DNA of 6,151 nucleotides. It comes from an uncultured Lachnospiraceae bacterium. Its GTDB lineage: Bacteria; Bacillota; Clostridia; Lachnospirales; Lachnospiraceae. The notes under the pieces were generated by a model. It saw only the letters and a list, made by a program, of their open reading frames with translations. It did not search any database and was not told where the DNA came from. A program made the translations under genes and the position numbers. The DNA lies in NCBI GenBank assembly GCA_900557385.1, contig USSP01000114.1:1-6151 (forward strand), read 5' to 3'. Shown here piece by piece: positions 1-5,988 of the stretch (its first letter is position 1; each line of letters starts with the position of its first letter).

Positions 1-759
1 CTTTTGGAAGAGACGATCAGTGAACTGAAGACCGCGAATGTCAGCCTGCAGCAGGACATTGCAAAGAAGGAACAGATCGATGAGATGAGAAAAGAGTTCT
101 TATCGAATGTATCGCACGAACTTAAGACACCGCTTGCTTTGATTCAGGGATATTCGGAAGGTTTAAAGGAGTGCATCAATGATGATGCACAGAGCCGTGA
201 TTTCTATTGCGATGTCATTATGGACGAAGCAGACAAAATGAACAAGATGGTAAAGAAACTCCTGACTTTGAATCAGTTGGAATTTGGCAATGATACAGTT
301 GAGATGGCGCGTTTTGATATTACGGAACTGATCGATGGTGTCCTGCAGTCTTCTTCGATTATGGCGGCGCAGAAACAGGTAAATATCTCGTTTTATCATG
401 ATGGACCGGTCTATGTGTGGGGCGACGAGTTCAAGGTGGAGGAAGTGATTACCAACTATCTGACGAATGCGATGAACCATGCGGATGGGGAACGCCGGAT
501 TGAAATCCGCTTTTCGTATCATGATAATCTGGTGCGTACAAGTGTGTTTAACACCGGTGAGCCGATTCCGGAGGAGGATCTTGAGAAAATCTGGGTAAAA
601 TTCTACAAGGTAGACAAAGCAAGAACGAGAGAATATGGCGGCAGCGGCATTGGTTTATCCATTGTGAAGGCGATTATGGACTCTTTTCATCAGAAATGCG
701 GTGTCATCAATCATGAGGATGGTGTGGAATTTTGGATGGAATTGGAGAGTCAGGGCTAA
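1..759 (+). CDS. Sensor histidine kinase, C-terminal part (5' truncated by window edge)
   Basis: Membrane sensor kinase of a two-component system; it would autophosphorylate on His and pass the phosphate to a response regulator, probably encoded just upstream and out of view. The frame is open from base 1, so the sensor, membrane and HAMP parts are missing. Numbering from the codon at base 4: residues 1-30 form a charged helical linker; the H-box FLSNVSHELKTP has the phospho-accepting His38; the N-box lies around Asn155 (NYLTNAMNHA); the G1 box is VFNTGEPIP (Asn183, where many kinases have Asp); an FYKVDKAR F-box follows; and the G2 box is GGSGIGLSIVK (212 onward). DHp and HATPase_c domains are both complete, so the visible half should be catalytically intact. 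It resembles VanS/PhoR-type kinases common in Lachnospiraceae. The signal sensed cannot be read here. TTG at base 4 is not a credible start because the linker continues upstream. Confidence 0.95.
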   Translation, partial: LLEETISELKTANVSLQQDIAKKEQIDEMRKEFLSNVSHELKTPLALIQGYSEGLKECINDDAQSRDFYCDVIMDEADKMNKMVKKLLTLNQLEFGNDTVEMARFDITELIDGVLQSSSIMAAQKQVNISFYHDGPVYVWGDEFKVEEVITNYLTNAMNHADGERRIEIRFSYHDNLVRTSVFNTGEPIPEEDLEKIWVKFYKVDKARTREYGGSGIGLSIVKAIMDSFHQKCGVINHEDGVEFWMELESQG

Positions 760-784
760 ATTGTTCGAAAATTGTTGTATTGTT
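760..784 (+). repeat. Triple ATTGTT direct repeat upstream of the lipoprotein gene
   Basis: ATTGTT occurs at 760-765, 771-776 and 779-784. The first two are 11 bp apart, about one helical turn, a spacing used by OmpR/PhoB-type response regulators, and the second and third overlap the candidate -35. This could be a regulator site, but the hexamer is AT-rich and short, so chance is possible. Confidence 0.25.
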
Positions 785-803
785 TTACAAATTATGGTAC
801 TAT
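775..803 (+). promoter_or_regulatory. Candidate sigma-A promoter of the lipoprotein gene
   Basis: TTGTAT (775-780) and TACTAT (798-803) are separated by 17 bp, and TG at 795-796 gives an extended -10 (TGGTACTAT). The -35 matches the consensus only at TTG, so the extended -10 would carry the recognition. It lies wholly in the gap after the kinase stop codon, and no terminator is visible in that gap, so read-through from the kinase operon is also possible. Confidence 0.5.
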
Positions 804-849
804 AAAACTGTTTTATAGGGCAAAAGTGACAAGAGGTTTAGAGGACGAT

Positions 850-1569
850 ATGAAGAAAGGAATGCGTCTGCTGGCGGTGTTGTCGGCAACGGTTCTTCTG
901 ATCAGCGGCTGTGGGACGCAAATGTATGAACTGACGGAGGATGAGGAAACTCTGATCACGCAGTACGCCGCATATGCGATCGGTAAGCATAACATCCGTC
1001 AGAAGGATGGTATGACAAGTGATAAGCCGCAGGAAGAGGATACCACAAACAAAGAACAAAAGTCGCAGGAAGATTCGAAGGGGCAGCAGGATACGCAGGC
1101 AGCTTCAGAATCCGGTGGAGAACAGGGAAGTGGAGAGGATTTATCGAATTATCCGGAAGTTTCTCTTGCGGATGCGCTTGGATGTGATACATCTCTTAAG
1201 ATTACCTATAAGGGATATAAAGTTTCCGATGCATACAAGGAAGGCAACTATTTTTCCGTGAATGCAGGAGAAGGAAATACGCTTTTGGTTATGAACTTTG
1301 TAATTACCAATTCCGGTAAGAAAACGGTAAAATACGATACATCTTCTTTGAAGAATACATTTTATGGAATGTTTGATGGAAGCAATCGAATCGGAGAGAA
1401 GATGACGTTCAGCAATAAGGAACTTTCTTCCTCTACGGTGAAACTGAAAGCCGGGAAGAAGACATCGGCAGTCATGCTTTTTGAGATAGCAAAGGATACT
1501 GCGTCGTCGATTACGAACGAGACACTCCTGGTGGAGATCGACGGAACAACTTATCGGGTAAAAATGTAA
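850..1569 (+). CDS. Secreted lipoprotein with C-terminal beta-rich (DUF4352-like) domain
   Basis: Product of 239 residues. The start ATG at 850 is chosen because GAGGA (841-845) sits 5 bases before it and a textbook lipoprotein signal follows: MKK, a hydrophobic stretch (residues 7-18) and lipobox LISGC with Cys21 as the lipidated residue. An upstream in-frame TTG at 772 would bury the signal peptide. After Cys21 comes a short helical segment (YELTEDEETLITQYAAYAIG, 26-45), then a Gln/Glu/Ser/Gly-rich flexible linker (about 56-98), then a domain of about 130 residues with alternating strands (NTLLVMNFVITNSGKKTVKYD and a KLKAGKKTSAVMLFEI strand). That pattern is like the immunoglobulin-like DUF4352 and related lipoprotein domains; the family assignment is by look only. 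It should be anchored on the outer face of the membrane. It follows the kinase gene by 90 bases and has its own candidate promoter, so it may be a target or accessory of that two-component system (inference). Function unknown. Confidence 0.88.
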   Translation: MKKGMRLLAVLSATVLLISGCGTQMYELTEDEETLITQYAAYAIGKHNIRQKDGMTSDKPQEEDTTNKEQKSQEDSKGQQDTQAASESGGEQGSGEDLSNYPEVSLADALGCDTSLKITYKGYKVSDAYKEGNYFSVNAGEGNTLLVMNFVITNSGKKTVKYDTSSLKNTFYGMFDGSNRIGEKMTFSNKELSSSTVKLKAGKKTSAVMLFEIAKDTASSITNETLLVEIDGTTYRVKM

Positions 1570-1584
1570 AATGCATTTATTTTA

Positions 1585-1593
1585 TGTTATAAT
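1585..1593 (+). promoter_or_regulatory. Extended -10 promoter element of cheV
   Basis: TGTTATAAT is a perfect extended -10 (TG-n-TATAAT). The only -35 at 17 bp is TGTAAA (1565-1570), a weak match that overlaps the lipoprotein stop codon. This suggests transcription by the housekeeping sigma factor; I see no sigma-D-type flagellar promoter (TAAA with GCCGATAA) in this gap. The predicted start of transcription would lie near 1600, leaving a leader of about 25 bases. Confidence 0.65.
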
Positions 1594-1624
1594 AAAAACA
1601 ATATAAGAATTCGGGAGGATACAT

Positions 1625-2524
1625 ATGGATACGAATATTCTGTTAGAGTCAGGAACAAACGAGCTGGAGATTCTGGAGTTTACTCTGGCGGACAATCATT
1701 ACGGTATTAATGTGGCAAAGATTAAGGAAATCCTGTCATATCAGAAGGTTACACCGGTGCCGAATGCACATCCGAGTGTAGAAGGTATTTTTATGCCGAG
1801 AGATACGATGATTACGGTCATCAATCTTAAGAATTGTCTGGGAATCGAAGATGACGGACAGAAGGGCTTGTTTATTATAACCAATTTTAATAAGCTTAAT
1901 ATTGCATTCCATGTGGATCAGGTAATCGGTATCCATCGTGTTTCCTGGAATGAGATTATCAAGCCGGATTCTACCATTAATGGCCAGGACGGAAGCGTTT
2001 CCACTGGTGTTATCAAGATGGATGATAAGCTGGTTGTTATTCTTGATTTTGAGTCGATTGTTTCAAGCATTAGTCCGGAAACAGGTCTTCGTGTACATGA
2101 TGTGGAAGAGTTCAAGGGACGTTCCAGAAGTGATGCAAATATTCTGATCGCAGAGGATTCTGCATTGCTGAGCAGTCTGATCACAGATTGTCTGAAGAAA
2201 GCGGGATACGGAAATCTGATCGTGACAACCAACGGTCAGGAGGCATGGGATAAGCTGCAGGAGTTTGAAAAAGCAGGCAATGTGCGTGAGAAAGTACACT
2301 GCATTATCACAGATATTGAGATGCCTTTGATGGACGGACACCGCCTTACGAAGCTGGTTAAGACAAATGACAATATGAAGAAGATTCCATTGATTATTTT
2401 CTCATCTCTTGTAAATGAGGAAATGAAGAAAAAGGGAGAAGCTCTTGGAGCTGATGCACAGCTGTCCAAACCGGAAATTGGAAACCTTGTAAAAGTGATT
2501 GATGAACTGGTGTTAGACAAATAG
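1625..2524 (+). CDS. cheV: Chemotaxis coupling protein CheV (CheW domain + receiver domain)
   Basis: CheV links chemoreceptors to the CheA kinase and adapts the signal through phosphorylation of its own receiver domain; it acts in the cytoplasm at receptor arrays. Length 299 residues is normal for CheV. Residues about 12-150 are a CheW-like domain (LEILEFTLADNHYGINVAKI, then VTPVPNAHPSVEGIF, MITVINL and VVILDF strands). Residues about 172-299 are a receiver domain with the acidic pair Glu177-Asp178, phospho-acceptor Asp230 in ITDIEMPLMDG, Ser260/Ser261 at the usual Ser/Thr switch and Lys282 in LSKPE, so all residues needed for phosphorylation are present. The ATG at 1625 follows a strong GGGAGGA (1613-1619) with 5 bases between. 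It appears to be a single-gene unit, with a promoter just upstream and a terminator after it; no other che gene is in view, which is common for cheV. Confidence 0.96.
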   Translation: MDTNILLESGTNELEILEFTLADNHYGINVAKIKEILSYQKVTPVPNAHPSVEGIFMPRDTMITVINLKNCLGIEDDGQKGLFIITNFNKLNIAFHVDQVIGIHRVSWNEIIKPDSTINGQDGSVSTGVIKMDDKLVVILDFESIVSSISPETGLRVHDVEEFKGRSRSDANILIAEDSALLSSLITDCLKKAGYGNLIVTTNGQEAWDKLQEFEKAGNVREKVHCIITDIEMPLMDGHRLTKLVKTNDNMKKIPLIIFSSLVNEEMKKKGEALGADAQLSKPEIGNLVKVIDELVLDK

Positions 2525-2538
2525 TGAAGGTAAACAGT

Positions 2539-2575
2539 AATGCCATCTGACGTAACTGCCAGGTGGCATTTTTTT
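2539..2575 (+). terminator. Intrinsic terminator after cheV
   Basis: ATGCCATCTG (2540-2549) pairs with CAGGTGGCAT (2560-2569), a 10-bp stem with one G-U pair, around a 10-base loop; an extra A-U pair (2539/2570) is possible. Seven T residues run from 2569 to 2575. It lies 15 bases after the cheV stop codon and ends that transcript, so the sirtuin-like gene needs its own promoter or read-through. Confidence 0.92.
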
Positions 2576-2639
2576 GATCGTATGGTGGAGTTGTGCTCCA
2601 AAGAATGTCGAAAATTATGCTTCGGAAAGTAGAGGAAAG

Positions 2640-3452
2640 ATGGTAGAACAAATAAAAAAAACAGTGGAAGACGCGGATCTGGTGTTAGTAGGAATCGGAG
2701 AAGATTTTGGAATTTCTGAAAAGCAGATTATGAACGAACGGCCTGAAGTATTTGCGGATGAAACGCTGGGAGAGCAGGCGTTAGGGTATCTGGTATGCCA
2801 GTGCAGGTTGCAGGAGGCAGGGGATGCTGCCCGCTATAGTGCATATAAAAATTTATGGAATTTAATTTGTGATAAAAATTATTTTTGCATTTCGGTGAAT
2901 ACTGATGATATTTTGTACCAACCGATCACAGAAAGTGGGGAGACTTTTCGTCAGGATCGAATTGTAACGCCGTGTGGAGGTTATCGGAAACTGCAGTGCT
3001 CCAATGGTTGTGAAGGTGTGTGGGAAAAACCGCAGGACGCGTGGAAGATATGGGCAAAGGAATATGTTCAGATGTTTCAGTCAAAAGGAACGGATCGTAT
3101 GGTACCTGCTATGCCCGCTGAACAGGTTTGTCCAAAGTGTGGAAAGCCTCTTGTATTTAATAATGTATATGCGCAACAATACAACGAGCAGGGATATTTG
3201 AGTGAGTGGGAGATATATACAAAATGGCTGGAGGGTACGGTAAACAGAAAGGTTTGTATATTAGAACTGGGAGCCGGAATGAAGTTTCCCACCGTTATTC
3301 GTTGGCCCTTTGAAAAGGTGACTGCCTATAACCGCAAGGCAACGATGTTCCGTATACACAAATCGCTTTATCAATTTCCTGATCATGTAGAAGGACGAGG
3401 AATCGGTGTGAAGGAAGACCCCGTGGATTTTTTTGCAAATAAATTTGTGTGA
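2640..3452 (+). CDS. Divergent sirtuin (SIR2)-like protein, catalytic motifs altered
   Basis: Product of 270 residues; ATG 2640 follows AGAGGA (2631-2636). An earlier in-frame TTG at 2574 lies inside the cheV terminator and is rejected. The fold reads as a SIR2-type NAD-binding domain: first strand ADLVLVGIG (12-20), SVNTDD (85-90) matching the sirtuin T-N-x-D motif, zinc cysteines C120, C124, C164 and C167 (QCSNGC and CPKC), and ELGAGMKFPTVIRWPFEKV (209 onward) matching the ELGVG-n-TP-IIR-PF block of SirTM-like and related bacterial sirtuins. The usual nucleotide loop GAG-x-S is replaced by GIGEDFGIS (18-26), and the place of the catalytic His (Gln-Gly-Asp-Tyr in SirTM) reads PCGGY (111-115). 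It may therefore bind NAD or ADP-ribose without deacylating, or use a different chemistry; this is inference. No macrodomain, GcvH-like or lipoate ligase gene, the usual SirTM partners, is nearby. No convincing promoter is seen. Confidence 0.75.
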   Translation: MVEQIKKTVEDADLVLVGIGEDFGISEKQIMNERPEVFADETLGEQALGYLVCQCRLQEAGDAARYSAYKNLWNLICDKNYFCISVNTDDILYQPITESGETFRQDRIVTPCGGYRKLQCSNGCEGVWEKPQDAWKIWAKEYVQMFQSKGTDRMVPAMPAEQVCPKCGKPLVFNNVYAQQYNEQGYLSEWEIYTKWLEGTVNRKVCILELGAGMKFPTVIRWPFEKVTAYNRKATMFRIHKSLYQFPDHVEGRGIGVKEDPVDFFANKFV

Positions 3453-3457
3453 TACGG

Positions 3458-3474
3458 AATTCTATGATAGAATT
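3458..3474. promoter_or_regulatory. 17-bp palindrome, possible operator
   Basis: AATTCTAT-G-ATAGAATT is a perfect inverted repeat with 8-bp arms about a single central base. It sits in the 62-base gap between the sirtuin-like gene and the next gene and covers TATGAT (3463-3468), a five-of-six match to a -10 box. No T-run follows, so it is not a terminator. A dimeric repressor bound here would block that -10. No good -35 is found at 16-18 bp, so the promoter part is weak. Confidence 0.4.
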
Positions 3475-3504
3475 AAGCATATTTAGTCTATTATGGCGAA
3501 AGTA

Positions 3505-3517
3505 GGGATTTTTTGTG
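3505..3517 (+). promoter_or_regulatory. RBS and GTG start of the 608-residue gene
   Basis: GGGA (3505-3508) lies 6 bases before GTG 3515. Nearby ATGs at 3519, 3525 and 3528 are all out of frame, and the encoded start VNANDEEYLDSLL reads directly into the acidic N-terminus, so GTG is the best supported start. Confidence 0.7.
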
Positions 3518-5341
3518 AATGCCAATGATGAAGAATATTTGGATAGTCTGTTAGATTCCTTGCAGGAGACAGATGCGCAGTCAGAACCACTGGAATCTCG
3601 GTTTCCAGATCGAGATATTATTGCACAACTCAGTCATGACAAAGATCGTGAGTGGGAGGAAAGTGGTGGAAATCAAAATTCTATAGGAAAAATGCCAACC
3701 GAGGATGTAATTACTACATCGTTGGAGAATTTGCTTGCCAAAGAAAACGGAGAGGCTCAGGATAAAGAGGCAATGCCCATTGCGGAAGAGGAAGTAGCAT
3801 CTGCCCAGGAAGATGCGCAGCCTGTGGAAGCGTTACCTGTATCGGAAGAGGCATCATCCGCGGAAGAAGCATCTGTACCGGAAGAAGAACCAACCGCAGA
3901 AGAAACAGCTGTACCGGAAGAGGAACCAACCGCAGAAGAAGCAACTGTACCGGAAGAAGAACCAACCGCAGAAGAAGCATCTGTACCGGAAGAAAATGAC
4001 GAAGAGAAGAACGCTTCCTCTGTGCAGGATGTTAATGATATGAAGCAGATGTCTCAGGATGAGATTGAAGCTTTGATCCAGGCAGCAAGTATGCAGCCTG
4101 AGCGGTCCGAAGAGAAAGATGAAAATCCGGATCTGGATGATGATATTTTTGCCAGTCTGACAGCAGATGATCCGGAAGAGGAGCAGAAGCCTGATTCCGG
4201 GCAGGATGCCGCGAATTCTGAGGAAATGGATCCTGCGGACGAAGCAGTGCCTGAAAAGAAACGGAAAAAACAGAGTAAGAAAGATAAAAAGAGCAAAGCT
4301 GCAGCAGAACAGGAAGCGAATACAGAGGCAGAGAGACCTAAAAAGAAAGGTTTCTTCCAGAAATTATTAGATCTGTTCACAGAAGAAGCGTTGGATGAAG
4401 AAATCCCTTCGGAAGAGCGAATCGGGGAAGAAAATCTAAGTGATGAGAATGCTGCAATACTGCAGGGATTAGATAAAGAAGCGGCTGACCGGAAAGCAGA
4501 AAAAAAAGCAGCGAAGCTGAAGGCAAAGCAGGAGAAAAAAGAGCAGAAGGAGCAGGCCAAAAAAGAAAAGGAAAAAGCGGCACAGGAGAAAAAGTCAGCA
4601 AAGCCGAAAAAGCCGAAGAAGGAAAAGCCACCGAAGGAAGCAAAGAATGAAAATAGCAACCGAAAAGCTTTTCCTAAAAAGCTGATTTTTGTGGTGGCAC
4701 TTCTTGCATTAACGATTTTTGGAGGAATTTATCTGATTACCAGCCAGGTTCCCCGGCTGAAGGCTCTGGGCAGTGCGCGGAAAGCTTTTTATAATCATGA
4801 TTATAAAGAAGCCTATGAAGCCTTTTACGGATATGAACTGAAGGAAAAGGATCAAGTGCTTTACAATCAGGCGTACTCCATTTTGAAAATGCAGCAACGT
4901 CTGGATGCCTATGAAAGTTATCATTCCTTTGGAATGGAGAAGGAAGCATTGGACGCCTTAATGCAGGGTGTGGCTGAATATGAAGAGTTGTATGCATATG
5001 CACAAACCAATGGAGCCTCCGATGAAATCAGCATCCGTTACCAGAAAATTTTAAACACTCTTCAGGATGTATACGGAATTGACGAGGACACAGCACTGGA
5101 TATTGTACAGGAAGATGATGACTTGTGTTATACACTGCATCTGGAAGCGATTCTGGGTGGGTATGACTATGTAGACCCTTATGAGAATCTGGATTATTAT
5201 CTGGAAAAGATAGGAAAAGAAGGGGATCAGCAAGCTGTTCAGAAGGATTCGAACACAGATGAGAATACATCTGCTCCGGCAGAAGAAGACAATGAAAATA
5301 CCAGTGGCATACTGGGAGAAGAGCAGTATTTGACAGAATGA
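3515..5341 (+). CDS. Acidic single-pass membrane protein with FliM-like peptide and TPR-like C-terminal domain
   Basis: Product of 608 residues, function unknown. Residues 1-245 are very acidic and probably disordered, with a 12-residue repeat (109-160). MSQDEIEALI (179-188) resembles the CheY-binding peptide of FliM/FliY. Lysine-rich stretches (about 248-261 and 325-388) flank an amphipathic segment KKKGFFQKLLDLF (276-288). A single membrane helix runs about 390-408 (LIFVVALLALTIFGGIYLI). The block of lysines before it predicts a cytoplasmic N-terminus and an outside C-terminus. The outer part (about 414-560) is rich in Tyr, Ala and helices and TPR-like (ARKAFYNHDYKEAYEAF), and ends in a Glu/Asn/Ser-rich tail. 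There is no signal peptide, lipobox or enzyme motif. Its stop codon overlaps an ATG in the hisH frame and true hisH starts 23 bases on, so it is probably co-transcribed with hisHF. It could be a scaffold joining a receiver protein to the envelope (inference). Confidence 0.85.
   Translation: MNANDEEYLDSLLDSLQETDAQSEPLESRFPDRDIIAQLSHDKDREWEESGGNQNSIGKMPTEDVITTSLENLLAKENGEAQDKEAMPIAEEEVASAQEDAQPVEALPVSEEASSAEEASVPEEEPTAEETAVPEEEPTAEEATVPEEEPTAEEASVPEENDEEKNASSVQDVNDMKQMSQDEIEALIQAASMQPERSEEKDENPDLDDDIFASLTADDPEEEQKPDSGQDAANSEEMDPADEAVPEKKRKKQSKKDKKSKAAAEQEANTEAERPKKKGFFQKLLDLFTEEALDEEIPSEERIGEENLSDENAAILQGLDKEAADRKAEKKAAKLKAKQEKKEQKEQAKKEKEKAAQEKKSAKPKKPKKEKPPKEAKNENSNRKAFPKKLIFVVALLALTIFGGIYLITSQVPRLKALGSARKAFYNHDYKEAYEAFYGYELKEKDQVLYNQAYSILKMQQRLDAYESYHSFGMEKEALDALMQGVAEYEELYAYAQTNGASDEISIRYQKILNTLQDVYGIDEDTALDIVQEDDDLCYTLHLEAILGGYDYVDPYENLDYYLEKIGKEGDQQAVQKDSNTDENTSAPAEEDNENTSGILGEEQYLTE
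3839..3994 (+). repeat. 36-bp in-frame tandem repeat (12-residue unit)
   Basis: Three close copies (3875-3910, 3911-3946, 3947-3982) encode VPEEEPTAEE followed by TA, AT or AS. They are flanked by a diverged copy before (3839-3874, VSEEASSAEEAS) and a 12-base partial copy after (3983-3994, VPEE). Copies differ mostly at silent or Ala/Thr/Ser positions, as expected for slippage or unequal crossing over in a flexible linker. Copy number is likely to vary between strains. Confidence 0.9.
4049..4081 (+). other. FliM/FliY-like CheY-binding peptide motif within the membrane protein
   Basis: Codons 179-189 read MSQDEIEALIQ. The N-terminal peptide of FliM and FliY that binds phosphorylated CheY is of the form LSQ-x-EIDALL. 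Here S, Q, E, I, A and L are identical and the remaining changes (Met for Leu, Glu for Asp, Ile for Leu) are conservative. It lies in an otherwise acidic, low-complexity region on the predicted cytoplasmic side, preceded by DVNDMKQ. In FliM and FliY the peptide is at the extreme N-terminus; here it is internal. Binding is not shown by sequence alone. Confidence 0.5.
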
Positions 5342-5351
5342 GATCCGATAG

Positions 5352-5367
5352 AAAGGCATACGACATG
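5352..5367 (+). promoter_or_regulatory. RBS and chosen start of hisH
   Basis: AAAGG (5352-5356) is 8 bases before ATG 5365, which begins MIAIIDYDAGN, the normal HisH N-terminus. An in-frame ATG at 5338 overlaps the upstream stop as ATGA and would add nine residues (MRSDRKAYD) not typical of HisH. The site lies just after the upstream stop codon (5339-5341), so ribosomes ending there could restart on hisH. Confidence 0.75.
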
Positions 5368-5982
5368 ATTGCAATAATCGACTACGATGCAGGCAATATA
5401 AAAAGTGTGGAGAAGGCAGTACAGTTTCTGGGTGAGGAAGCGGTAGTTACCAGAGACCGTGAGACGATTCTTAAGGCCGATCATGTGATTCTCCCCGGAG
5501 TAGGTTCTTTCGGAGATGCGATGGGGAAAATACGCAGCTACGGGCTGGAAGAAGTGATTCATGAAGTGGTGGAACAGGGAACCCCGTTTTTGGGGATCTG
5601 CCTGGGATTGCAGCTTTTATTTGCATCCAGCGAGGAGACTCCCGGCGTGAAAGGGCTAAATATTTTGCCGGGTACCATTCAGCGAATCCCGGATGCACCG
5701 GGAATTAAAATTCCTCATATCGGTTGGAATTCCCTGAAGTTTCCCAGAGAGAGCCGGCTGTTTCATGGTTTAGCAGAGGACTCGTATGTTTATTTTGTGC
5801 ACTCTTATTACCTGAAAGCGAAAGAGGAAGATATAGTGGCAGCAACCACGGAATATGGTGGCACACACATTCATGCCGCGGTGGAGAAGGATAATGTATT
5901 TGCATGTCAGTTCCACCCAGAAAAAAGTTCTGATGTGGGATTACAGATTCTTCGGAATTTTATCAATGTGACGAGAGGATAA
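5365..5982 (+). CDS. hisH: Imidazole glycerol phosphate synthase, glutaminase subunit HisH
   Basis: HisH is a class I glutamine amidotransferase; it releases ammonia from glutamine and passes it through HisF, which makes imidazole glycerol phosphate and AICAR from PRFAR in histidine biosynthesis. Length 205 residues is typical. The catalytic triad is visible: nucleophile Cys79 in GICLGLQLLF, His184 and Glu186 in CQFHPEKSS. The oxyanion-strand motif LPGVGSFGDAM (43-53) and the N-terminal IIDYDAGNIKSVEKA are standard. It is followed after 6 bases by hisF, its partner subunit, and preceded by an unrelated membrane protein gene with which it probably shares a transcript. Other his genes are not in the window. 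No sign of truncation or unusual residues. Confidence 0.97.
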   Translation: MIAIIDYDAGNIKSVEKAVQFLGEEAVVTRDRETILKADHVILPGVGSFGDAMGKIRSYGLEEVIHEVVEQGTPFLGICLGLQLLFASSEETPGVKGLNILPGTIQRIPDAPGIKIPHIGWNSLKFPRESRLFHGLAEDSYVYFVHSYYLKAKEEDIVAATTEYGGTHIHAAVEKDNVFACQFHPEKSSDVGLQILRNFINVTRG

Positions 5983-5988
5983 GACAGC

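Noticed and set aside
163..522. Minus-strand open frame within the kinase gene
   Set aside because: It lies opposite well-conserved kinase motifs and has no recognisable product.
2586..2600. Small hairpin TGGAG-TTGTG-CTCCA upstream of the sirtuin-like gene
   Set aside because: Only a 5-bp stem with no T-run and no known leader motif; too weak to call as a regulatory element.
2574..2639. Upstream TTG start for the sirtuin-like gene
   Set aside because: It falls in the T-run of the cheV terminator and has no RBS; the ATG at 2640 has AGAGGA just before it.
3519..3530. ATG starts near 3519-3528 for the membrane protein gene
   Set aside because: All are out of frame with the long coding region.
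3542..3559. N-terminal YLDSLLDSL of the membrane protein as a second CheY-binding peptide
   Set aside because: It is amphipathic and acidic but lacks the S-Q and E-I pattern of the FliM/FliY motif.
3839..3994. CRISPR-like array
   Set aside because: The repeats are directly adjacent without unique spacers, in frame and coding.
3813..4043. Second plus-strand frame across the 36-bp repeat (Arg/Lys/Gln-rich)
   Set aside because: It is a shadow of the tandem repeat in another frame; the true frame is the one that continues for 608 residues.
4054..4659. Long minus-strand open frame (201 codons) opposite the membrane protein gene
   Set aside because: It is made of Ser/Phe/Ala runs that are the complement of the Glu/Lys-rich coding strand; no RBS or family resemblance.
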